DNA of 64,000 nt from positions 8,205,525 to 8,269,524 of the forward strand of contig CAIIXF020000004.1 of the NCBI GenBank assembly GCA_903813345.2. The letters are read 5' to 3'. This stretch comes from Owenia fusiformis (Eukaryota; Annelida; Polychaeta; Sabellida; Oweniidae). Shown here piece by piece: positions 1-9,000 of the stretch. Position 1 is the stretch's first letter; each line of letters begins with the position of its first letter. The position numbers and the translations under genes were made by a program. A model generated the notes under the pieces. That model ran no database searches. It was not told the origin of the DNA and saw only the letters and a program-made list of their open reading frames with translations.

Positions 1-570
1 AGATAATTATATTTTAGCATTCTCTTGCTTTGCTTTGTATAGCTTCAGGTGATGTAGATGGTCGAAGTCCATGAGTGAATGAGAGAATCATAGGATATGA
101 TAGTTATCCCTCTCATATGATTTTTATCGTACATCTGTATTAGATAATTTCCCGGATGATTTAGCCTTTCCTTAGGTAATTAAAACATTTAATGACACTT
201 TTGATTTTTCGAAAACTAAATAATGATTTTAGAAATACATTGCAATAACAATTTTAAAATTATTGCTTTCCTCAATATATATTATCGCTACATTAAAATC
301 GCAATTTACTTATTCAACAAATTGATGTGATGAAATGGTTGATAACACAACTTTGGAACTAGTTAAACTTTGTAACCAGGCCATATTCTTAAAGCCTACA
401 AACATTCTCGGCATTTCAGTCGCAAGATAAATCAATTCCATGCCAGTTCAGACCTCCCAACTCCAATCTTTTTTCCATCAATGCTAAATAAAAATGTCTT
501 CTTATAGAACCATTTTCATTCTTAGCCGTGTATTTTAGATATGATTCATGATTGAAAAGGGGTTTCTCAA
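1..570. other. 3' flank of the SMB gene, nothing coding
   Basis: AT-rich sequence downstream of the minus-strand somatomedin-B gene. I see no domain, splice-bounded exon or repeat that I can support. The short open frames here have no protein-like composition. If the SMB gene continued into a seven-transmembrane module, it would have to lie here or beyond the window edge, and none is visible. Confidence 0.5.
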
Positions 571-1365
571 TCACGTTTGATTTATCGTTGAACGGGTTAA
601 GGCAAAAACGAGCAAGGTAGACACGAAACCATACAAGCTTGAACACAACCTGACTCCATTACTCGTAATACGACCGTTGGCACTAGGTATGTGCGATGTC
701 TCAAATGTAACCGATTGGCCTTCCGTTGTAAGCTTACCCACAACCAGATTCGCGCGAGGCAATTCAGTCCCATCCTTCTCAAATGTGCAAAAACGTCCAG
801 ATGAAGGTGAATCAACAGGAGGAAAAGATTCCTGAAGGATTTTCTCATAATGATCAATTTTCCGACCAAATGTTTCATTTTGGAATTGGACAAAGAATTG
901 ACAATGCATGAAACCATCAGACCGAGCCTTTACATAAAGAATACCAATAATATTGAAAACTTCTTCAATAACTTTTGTCACGAGCAATTTGATATTTTGA
1001 GCATTGTTGTTTCCTATTGGGATTTTACAGTAAACTTTTAATTGTGTCTCATTTAACACGCATTCATTTTTGACAAGTTTAAACCGGTTTGGACATTTCA
1101 TCATACTTATCTCTGCACCTTTCACCTTGACAACAGAGTCAACGCCGGCGATACCCGCATCTGCCTTGATCTGATATACGGCACCTGAATCATTGATTGC
1201 ATCAATTAATACGGAGTAAGCAAAGAAGTTGGACATCTTAATGCCATTGTTTGGCATCTGATAACGGTCGCAGTCTCCACTTGCGGCCCAACTGAGACAT
1301 TGTAGGCAATAAACATTTCTTAAGATCAGACCACCTCCAATTTTGAAAAGTGTGGATCTCGAACT
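571..1365 (-). CDS. C-terminal ectodomain of the SMB-repeat protein, out of frame with the upstream part
   Basis: This frame is open from about 1365 to the TGA at 571 and continues the protein of 1326..3422 in a different frame. Near its start it reads RNVYCLQCLSWAASGDC. It looks like the second half of a repeated motif in which an aromatic-Cys-x-x-Cys block follows a Val-rich strand; the upstream ORF has the matching block VNYFCAMCN. Further on are FFAYSVLIDAINDSG, two Cys-rich stretches (MKCPNRF..KNECV) and a hydrophobic tail LYGFVSTLLVFAL followed by eight residues. Such ectodomains resemble those preceding seven-helix domains in some invertebrate SMB-containing receptors, but no seven-helix region follows. 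The tail could be a single membrane segment or lipid-anchor signal. The frame break makes this either a pseudogene, an assembly error or an unrecognised junction. Confidence 0.6.
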   Translation of the reverse strand, partial: SSRSTLFKIGGGLILRNVYCLQCLSWAASGDCDRYQMPNNGIKMSNFFAYSVLIDAINDSGAVYQIKADAGIAGVDSVVKVKGAEISMMKCPNRFKLVKNECVLNETQLKVYCKIPIGNNNAQNIKLLVTKVIEEVFNIIGILYVKARSDGFMHCQFFVQFQNETFGRKIDHYEKILQESFPPVDSPSSGRFCTFEKDGTELPRANLVVGKLTTEGQSVTFETSHIPSANGRITSNGVRLCSSLYGFVSTLLVFALTRSTINQT

Positions 1366-3422
1366 CCATTTCTACAGGCTTCCAAAATACGCTCGTCTTT
1401 GCATCTCTTGCTACATTGAGTTGGTGAAATAGAAATACAGGGCCGTCGCATATTTAAACCTTCTACCTTTGGAACTTTGGAAATCGAACACATTCTTCCT
1501 GATTTCTCAGCCCTATTTACCAAGTCGATTAAAAAAGCGCTGACTGATACGGGAAATTGTGGGGGATACTTGATTTGACAATGGATTGATATTTCCCAAG
1601 GAACAATGGTTTCATTGACCAAATTACACATAGCGCAAAAATAGTTGACATAGACAGTGTTTGTCAATTCGTCAGTCACTGGTACGACACCCTCTACACC
1701 ACTCTCCCCGTAACATTTCCGAATGACATCCACACCCTTGTAGTCGGGACTACAGGATTGCTTCATGTATATGTATCGACCGGCTCCTATATTTCTGCAA
1801 ACGAATGATTCCTTGATCTCAGTGTTATGTGTACGGTTGTCGCAAACATCGTTAAAGTCCTTGCAGCAATCCCCATAGATGTGACACGCCGCATCACAAG
1901 AGCAGAGCCACAAGGCATTCGTGTAATTGTTCATCTGCCCACATCTTCCACGGCACGTATTCTCCATACACGTGTATGTAGAAATGTCATCGCCACAGCT
2001 GTTTAGGTCTTCTTGAGTTTCAGTACTAGTTATAAGGTTTCGCTGTGTCTTGATAGTACCAGTATTAGAATGAAGTGTTGGCTCAAGTTCAGGACCAACT
2101 GGACTGATTGTCGTCTCACGTTCAGGATCAACTTGATCAATTGCTGCGTCACGTCCAGAATCAACAGAATCAATTGTTGTCTCATGTTTGGGATCAACTG
2201 GATTGATTGTCGCCTCACGTCCAGGATCAACAGAATCAATTTTTGTTTCACGTTCAGGCTCGATTGCTTTGATTGTCATGTCACGTTCAGGATCGACTTG
2301 ATCAATCGTTGTCTCATGTTCGGGATCAACTGCATTTGTTGTCGTCTTATGATCAGGGTCGACTTGATCAATTGCAACGTCAGGTTCAGGATCAACAGAA
2401 TCAATTGTTGTTTCACGTTCAGACTTGATTGGATTGGTTGTCGTGTCACGTTCAGGATCGACTTGATCAACTGCAACGTCAGGTTCAGGATCAACAGAAT
2501 CAATTGTTGTTTCACGTTCAGGATCGACTTGAACAATTGCTACGTCACGTTCAGGATCAACAGAATCAATTGTTGTTTCACGTTCAGGATCGACTTGAAC
2601 AATTGCTACGTCAGGTTCAGGATCAACAGAATCAATTGTTGTTTCTCGTTCAGACTTGATTGGATTGGTTGTCGTGTCACGTTCAGGATCGACTTGATCA
2701 ATTGCAACGTCAGGTTCAGGATCAACAGAATCAATTGTTGTTTCACATTCAGGATCGACTTGAACAATTGCTACCTCACGTTCAGGATCAACAGGATCAA
2801 TTGTTGTCTCACGTTCAGGATCATCTGATTTGACTGTGGTTTTATGTTCAGGATCGACCTGATCAATTGCTACGTCACGTTCAGGATCAACAGGATCAAT
2901 TGTTGTTTCTCGTTCAGGATCATATGGATTGATTGCTACGTCATGTTCAGGATCAATAGCATCAAATGTTGTGACACCTTCAGGATCGACTTGATCAATT
3001 GCCGTTCCACATTCGGGATCAACAGCATCAATTGTTGTTTCACGTTCAGGATCACCTGCATCAATTATTTTGTCATTTTCAGGATCAACTTGAAATATTG
3101 TTGCTTCACGTCCAGGATCGAATTGATGAATATATCCGACGTGTTCGGGGTCAACTACTCGTTCAGTTGGTATGGTACGCTCACTTTCCACTGGATCAGC
3201 TATTGTGTCACATTCTTGATCGACTTCATCTATTTTTTCCTCACGTTCAGCATTCACAATATCGATTTTGTCATGCACTTCGTCGGTTGATCTCCTGTAT
3301 ATTCTGCTTTCCACTGCTGATCTTTGGGCATACTTCACATGCGTGTAATGAGTGCAGTACAGAAGCATAGCTACCAACACAGTCAATGATACAATACTTT
3401 TCTTTTTTCTTTTGTTTCTCAT
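1326..3422 (-). CDS. Secreted or membrane-anchored protein with 11-residue acidic repeats and a somatomedin-B domain
   Basis: A 698-residue frame. Residues 1-8 are strongly basic and residues 9-24 hydrophobic (IVSLTVLVAMLLYC), fitting a signal peptide or type II anchor. Residues 57-453 are about 36 tandem copies of an 11-residue unit with consensus DPERETTIDSV, alternating with DPEPDVAIDQV. Residues 490-527 form a somatomedin-B domain: TCRGRC, then CSCDAAC, then DCCKDF and a final Cys give the eight-cysteine pattern. Somatomedin-B domains are disulfide knots found in extracellular proteins. A Cys-rich region with VNYFCAMCN follows. The frame ends in TGA at 1326, while a related block resumes in another frame at about 1340, so the true protein probably extended to 571. 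No intron is needed inside this ORF. The start is the first ATG, directly before the basic-hydrophobic leader. Ligand and function are unknown. Confidence 0.75.
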   Translation of the reverse strand: MRNKRKKKSIVSLTVLVAMLLYCTHYTHVKYAQRSAVESRIYRRSTDEVHDKIDIVNAEREEKIDEVDQECDTIADPVESERTIPTERVVDPEHVGYIHQFDPGREATIFQVDPENDKIIDAGDPERETTIDAVDPECGTAIDQVDPEGVTTFDAIDPEHDVAINPYDPERETTIDPVDPERDVAIDQVDPEHKTTVKSDDPERETTIDPVDPEREVAIVQVDPECETTIDSVDPEPDVAIDQVDPERDTTTNPIKSERETTIDSVDPEPDVAIVQVDPERETTIDSVDPERDVAIVQVDPERETTIDSVDPEPDVAVDQVDPERDTTTNPIKSERETTIDSVDPEPDVAIDQVDPDHKTTTNAVDPEHETTIDQVDPERDMTIKAIEPERETKIDSVDPGREATINPVDPKHETTIDSVDSGRDAAIDQVDPERETTISPVGPELEPTLHSNTGTIKTQRNLITSTETQEDLNSCGDDISTYTCMENTCRGRCGQMNNYTNALWLCSCDAACHIYGDCCKDFNDVCDNRTHNTEIKESFVCRNIGAGRYIYMKQSCSPDYKGVDVIRKCYGESGVEGVVPVTDELTNTVYVNYFCAMCNLVNETIVPWEISIHCQIKYPPQFPVSVSAFLIDLVNRAEKSGRMCSISKVPKVEGLNMRRPCISISPTQCSKRCKDERILEACRNGVRDPHFSKLEVV
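2064..3254 (-). repeat. 33-bp coding minisatellite (about 36 units of 11 residues)
   Basis: The array encodes the acidic repeats of the SMB protein. Units start with DPE and end with V or I; the periodicity holds with one single-residue slip after the third unit. Units alternate in two flavours (ETTIDSV and DVAIDQV), giving a 22-residue super-period. The pair DPERDTTTNPI plus KSERETTIDSV occurs twice, showing recent internal duplication. The reverse strand is also open over long stretches, a by-product of the repeat. Confidence 0.9.
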
Positions 3423-3486
3423 ATCGCGAGCGCTGGTATTATTTAAATCTGATTTCTAATACAATTCTCAAAGTCAATAACAACAT

Positions 3487-4022
3487 CACTGGTGATCCAT
3501 TCGATTACGCTGGTTACCGAAACGGTTCGTTAAGGTAACAAAATGTCGGAACATCGAGGCTACGATTTTTCTTTTTTCCTTATTTCACACCTTGTAGACA
3601 GAATTCTCACGACATTTCTAACACACACGTGTATCAGTAACATATGTTTAAGAAAATGTACACATTTGCGAACAAATAGTTCAGAAGACAACAGAATCGT
3701 CGATTTAATTCCTCACTTAAGTTACAGAAACGGTATTTCGAAAAACAGTATCTGCACTTTTAACCCAACCTTTTTCTGTAACTTAAGTGAGGAATTAAAT
3801 CGACGATTCTGTTGTCCTCTGAGCTATTTTTTCGCAAACATGTACATTTTCTAAAACATAATATGATACTGATATTCGTTTTTGAGAAAAAACTTCGTGG
3901 GGATTCTGCCTACAACGCGTGAAATAGGGGGAAAAAAGTAAAATCGTACCTTCGACGTTCCGACATTTTGTTACCGAAACGAACCGTTTCGGTAACCAGC
4001 GTAACCGAGCGGATCGCCAGTG
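3487..4022. mobile_element. Foldback MITE, copy 1
   Basis: The two halves of this 536-bp segment are inverted copies of each other almost end to end, with the centre near 3750. The ends read CACTGGTGATCC and its complement GGATCGCCAGTG. The 5-bp sequence AACAT lies directly on both sides (3482-3486 and 4023-4027) and is the probable target duplication. It encodes nothing convincing; the ORFs seen in it are arms read through. It lies 64 bp upstream of the start codon of the SMB gene. A second, left-truncated copy is at 9337..9839. Confidence 0.85.
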
Positions 4023-4027
4023 AACAT

Positions 4028-6652
4028 GTGGAATTGAGCCACTTTTCATTCATTACTAGTATCTAATATCATATATAGACATACACAGTTGCTCATAAAT
4101 ATGGATTATTTCGGTAACAGTTTTTTAAACAATATTTAAACATCAGCATTTACAAGTGGATAAAGATGATAACAGTCACTGGCGGACCCGGGAGGTGGGG
4201 GGTCGCCAGCTCCTCAGGATGGGCCCAGAATTATTTTTATAGGGCCTCGATTATTTGGCCTTTTGGGGCATTAATCATCTTTTCGGGCCTTATGATTAAT
4301 TTCAGAAGTGTTGGAAGGTTATGAAAGTATAGGATAGGGAGTGTTCTACCTATTTCAGTCCAGCCTTTGATATGGGCAAGGCTTATTAGTAATAGTGTAT
4401 CTATTTTCTAATTGGATCATTAAAAGCTTGCGATGTTTTTACCACGTAACCGCGAAAGCAAAGTCCATGAATCAATACAGTAATGTGGGTTGTGCGGTAT
4501 TTGTGATACGGGTGAATATGCCATACTCACCTGCGGTATATGGCATATTCCGCAGTTGAGTATGCGATATTCCGTAGTGAATATACGATACATTGATTTA
4601 AGTGAATAACCGATACTCATGATCACCTGCGGAATATGTCATACTCACTTGCGGAATATGCCATATACCGCAGGTGAATATGCCATATACCGCAGGTGAA
4701 AACGTGATACAGAAAGATTTGATTTGATTGGTTGCGAGAATCGACTCTAAATGTAAAACTACGCTGGATTACCAATATAGTTAGTGTGTCGAGTGCTAAT
4801 ATATGAATCCTGGATTGATTGAGTAAGTTTATTACGCGAGATTGGTGACTGATACTTCTGCTCAGTTAATATATTCGATACTCAGTACTGTTGATTCAGT
4901 AATCATTATAATAATTTATAACGTTTTACTTGTTCGTTCAATCGATTCAATTGACAATCGCGTATGTACTTCCGTATCACGTTCTCATTGGTTAGTGTGT
5001 ATGCCATATACCGCAGGTGAATCTGTCATACACCGCAAGTGAATATGCCATATTCGTTGCGGAATATGACATATTTTTGTATCGTGTTTACCGCGTAACA
5101 GTTAAGACACCATCATTTTTCGAAACGAATAGTAGCAATATCTCAAAAGTATGCGTCCTCTGCTTGTGAATTTAGGATCGTTTGAAAGACTCAGATAGAA
5201 TGCATTATTGGACGAGATTTAACGCTGTTAACAAAGTATTTTTTCTGGCTTGATCGAAAAAAACTTACACCCTGTTCAGACATCATCAAAAGCGAAGGTC
5301 ACGCAATGACAATGCCACCCGTTCTTGAATATTCGTTTATAGTGGTTAAAATTAAAAAACGGATACCTGCACCTAAGACAAGCCGTATTTCAAACAATAT
5401 CGCAAAAGTGTATATGGGTTGAGGCGTTATAAAAGGAATTCTAAATAGGTAGGATTCTACCTATTTCAAAGCAATCCAACCTTTGAAATAGGTAAGGGTT
5501 ATTAGTAATAGATATTGCACACTTTGAGTGGTGTTATTGACGACACATGTGCTAGTCTTGCTTAAAAGACCCTGTACTCCCCCCATTTATCCTTCTCTCT
5601 ATTTTATATGCCAGGTAAAGAGAGTGAAGGTGACGGGGGTGGGGGTGGATACAGTCTTTGAGCAAGACTACACACATGTGCATTCATTGGTAGATATGGC
5701 TCTCATCCTGAAAAATAAAATGTATCTCTTACCATCCCAGAACCATTTCAGAGCTTAAACTTGTCTAGAGGTCACATGGAAGATAGGAATGTTTTCAACA
5801 AGTGTGCCCCGTGAGAGGTGGTAGCCATTTGGAGCACATCTTTTATATGAGCAACAAATGACTCATACACATGCCGCAGTGATAACTTGATTGAAGAACA
5901 CTGAACCAATTTTACTTATGCCAAAAAGTATATTTAAGCTCAATTGGTTAAGAAGATATATGCATTGTTATGTGGGTTGCATCTTTTTGAAACACCCTGT
6001 AGAATGATGTGCATTATGTAACATGGTCATTTTCCAATATTTATATTTCTACTATTCATATTGACCAATCCCCATCCATGTCATTTTAACAGGTCCCTTC
6101 ATTACTTTACACCAGTTTCAAATATTTAATTCTAATGTTTTCAATTCTTTTGTATACTTTCTACTTTAGCTTCTTTTGTTTAAACCAGTTTTACATGTAT
6201 GCATGCTGAGTTTGTTTTATGTAATGTTTTGTGTTCCTTATATGGTTTACACATTCACTCACATGTAACTGAGTGTTGGGTGTTGGCCCAGCCTCAGTAG
6301 TTGCTTAGAGTTAGATGATAATGTAGATTGTACAGAGAACGTTTGAAGTTTATTTGAAATAGACTATTTTATATATTTTAACTTTAGTTATCTGTTACTT
6401 TTATTTGCCACCCACGGCCTTCCATCGCCCCGTTACAATTGATGATTTGCGATCACCGAATGGATTCTGTCTTTTAGTGACGTCACAATTAGGTCACCCA
6501 GCTTTAGATGCTTGATTTTGAGAGATTATCTTCTACATTTCGTGCTTTATTGATTTATTTTTCACGAAAGCGTTCTATTTGACTAGATCAACATTCATGC
6601 TAAGCACATACCAAGTCTAAGGTCTTACTGACATGATTTAGATAGCGGTTTA
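4028..6652. other. Intergenic, no gene seen
   Basis: Between the SMB gene promoter side and the 3' end of the mosaic gene. It holds a G-rich stretch near 4172-4300 that starts like other CACTGGCGGACCC-type repeats, a palindromic satellite (4487-5074), and similar flanking words ending TTATTAGTAATAG near 4381 and 5495. No splice-bounded coding exon was found. Confidence 0.5.
4487..5074. repeat. Palindromic 22-bp satellite, two clusters
   Basis: A unit close to GGTGAATATGCCATATACCG recurs in both orientations at 4500-4704 and again at 4997-5074, separated by about 290 bp of unrelated AT-rich DNA. Each unit carries its own small inverted repeat around GCCATATACCGC/GCGGTATATGGC. Confidence 0.65.
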
Positions 6653-6685
6653 GCGCCCCCCGATTTTGACAAAAACGGGGGGCGC
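6653..6685. other. Strong GC hairpin
   Basis: A perfect 10-bp inverted repeat, GCGCCCCCCG and CGGGGGGCGC, surrounds a 13-base AT-rich loop (one further A-T pair extends the stem). It stands out sharply from the AT-rich surroundings. Transcribed in either direction it would form a very stable stem-loop. Its role is unknown; it may be the core of a small repeat. Confidence 0.6.
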
Positions 6686-7119
6686 TTATAGGCATCGATG
6701 TTTAGTATGAATTTCACCCAAACTTCGCATATATATAGACATACTCATGATCTAGTCAAATAGGCATACCTGGTAAATATCCGACCCATGGTTTTTATAT
6801 AAGAAACGACAATATTTTTAGCTCAAAACTGCCACGTGTCCGCCATTTCGTGATTCCATCATGTCTAATATCATTTCTATATGACGTCATACCAATAAGA
6901 CGAAATACGTGACAACAGTATCCATAAACAAAATTCCTGAATTCTGATCGCAAAAGGTCAATTATAACCTCTCTGTATCGCATAATAGTATACAGTGAAG
7001 TAGAAGTCATGTATTCACCAGAAAGTTACATGCATTGTAACTTGCACTTTTGCATTGTGAAACGTCGTCGATTTGGGTCAAAGTAACACAAATATATAAA
7101 TGCAACGATGCAATGCCCT

Positions 7120-7125
7120 TTTATT
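7120..7125 (-). terminator. Possible poly(A) signal of the mosaic gene
   Basis: On the minus strand this reads AATAAA, 533 bases past the stop codon at 7658. It is a plausible polyadenylation signal, but the hexamer is common in AT-rich DNA and no downstream GT-rich element was identified with confidence. Confidence 0.3.
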
Positions 7126-7657
7126 ACGTCAAAAATCTAAAAACCAGAAGGATCATCCATGTTGTCACTTTGACGGCGCGTCAAAATAACTAGATAGGGA
7201 GCAGTGGTAGAAGAAGCAGAATCAATCTATGGAAAGCACAGGGTAAAGCAGACCCGATGATGCAATGAGCTTGCTCAAGGCGGTATCATGACTTTGTAAC
7301 GGGACTTGATGTATAAGTGAGCTCGGCGGTAGGTTCAAACAACGCGGATCCTCAAAGCAAGTGCTCATGGTTGCGCATGGTATCATCGTGGCTTAACACC
7401 CGTGGAAAGGGTAGAAATGGTATATTATATATATGACCAACGGTGTATGATCGTGATTCGTAATTAATTACTTTCATACCAAAGGGAGTCGTTTACTGTT
7501 TACACGAATATAGGATCAGCGATTCTGAACATCTTAATTGTCCCCTGTGTCACAATTTTCAGTGTCACTGGTCCACGTGTAACTGCTCCTCGTGTCATTG
7601 ATCACTATATAACCAGTACTTGAAGTCTGGTACATATTCAGAACAACACACATCGAG

Positions 7658-9000
7658 TCATTTACGGAATATCCACTTTACATTTCTATACAAAATGTGT
7701 CTTAATTGGTACGCAACAATGGGGATATCCACCAGTATCACAACAGAGGGGATTACGATTAGAATAACCAACGCTGTGCTACCAGCAGCCTTTGCACTAG
7801 GTCTTCTATCAGACACAGTGTATCCAATCAGCGCTTCGTCTTTCGTAACGTCTGTGTGTTTATCAATTGTTGTATTTAATGGAGTAAACATTTCCTTCTT
7901 GAATGGTATTTCTACGATTCGTTTTTTTATTGGTAACATCCCTGGTGGTATTCGGGTCGTTTTAGTAGTCTTGGTGATAAAGATGTTAGGCATGGTGGGC
8001 TCTACTGAAGATGACTTCAAGATTGAATATGACGCCAAGATAGGCCCATTTGCAGATGAATACAAGATAGGCCCAATTGAAGATGACTCAAAGATAGGTC
8101 CAGTTGAAGATGACTCAAAGATAGGTCCAGTTGAAGATGACTCCAAGATAGGTCCAGTTGAAGATGAGTTCAAGAAAGGACCGATTGAAGATGACTCCAG
8201 GATAGTCCAAGTTGAAGATGACTCCAAGATAGGCACGATTGAAGATGGTTCCAAAATAGGCCCGATTGAATATGGCACCAAGGTAAGCCCGATTGAATAT
8301 GGCACCAAGGTAGGCCCGATTGAAGATGACGCCAAGATAGGCCCAACTGAAGATGATTCCAAGATAGGCCCAATTGAAGATGACTCCAAGAAATGCTCGA
8401 TTGAAGATGACTCTAAGATAGACCCGAACGAAGATGACCCCAAGATAGGCCTGATTGAAGATGCCCCCAAGATAGGCCCGATTGAAGATGACTTAAAGAT
8501 ATGCCTTGTTGAAGATGACTCAAAGATGGGCCCAATTGAATATGACTCCAAGAAATGCTCGATTGAAGATGACTCTAAGATAGACCCGAACGAAGATGAC
8601 CCCAAGATAGGCCTGATTGAAGATTCCCCCAAGATAGGTCCGATTGAAGATGACTCCAAGATAGGCCCAATTGAAGATGACTCCAAAATTGTCCCAATTG
8701 GAGAGGACACCAAGACAGCCCCAGTTGACGATGACTCCAAGATAGGCGAAATGGAAGATGACTCCAAAATAGGCAAGATTGAATATGGCACGAAGGTAGG
8801 CTCAGTTGAAGATGACTCCAACGTGCCATCTAGCGAATTGGTTGAATCTACTGGTGTAGGCCAAATGTATGAGCTTGGTTGGGTTGACATTGTGTTTATA
8901 GCACTGGGAATGCTGGGTGTAGATGGCATTATGTGTCTTGGTGTAGTAGTTATGACGTCATTATTGTTGCTCTTACTAAACGCAATTAGGGTTGAATTGG
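7658..9000 (-). CDS. Mosaic gene exon 5: Ser-rich repeats, transmembrane helix, tail, stop
   Basis: The acceptor is ATATTTTCAG just before 9000; it has a pyrimidine tract, and an in-frame stop upstream of 9043 rules out simple read-through. Codons run to the TGA at 7658-7660. After a Ser/Thr/Pro-rich lead come about 29 units of ESSSIGPIL type (8036-8818), a linker, then a hydrophobic helix at about 7715-7786 (ALVILIVIPSVVILVDIPIVA) and the basic tail YQLRHILYRNVKWIFRK. The stalk has the composition of a mucin-like spacer. The opposite strand is open for 477 codons across the same region (7620-9053), but it lacks splice continuity and domain sense, so I treat it as a shadow. Confidence 0.75.

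Noticed and set aside
1258-1330. Short 43-bp intron (GTGGTC...TCTCAG) to fix the SMB frame
   Set aside because: It is too short for a normal intron, removes the conserved YCLQC block and puts the downstream sequence in a wrong frame.
2030-2536. Minus-strand ORFs of 73 and 86 codons
   Set aside because: Alternative frame of the same 33-bp repeats inside the SMB gene.
2013-3370. Plus-strand ORFs (271, 148, 123 and 76 codons) with NRINCCF- and QDRLEQL-type repeats
   Set aside because: Antisense or shifted readings of the 33-bp array. The apparent coiled-coil QDQQNQLL pattern has no start context or domain.
3543-4049. ORFs of 103 and 84 codons
   Set aside because: Reading through the arms of the foldback element; no conserved protein features.
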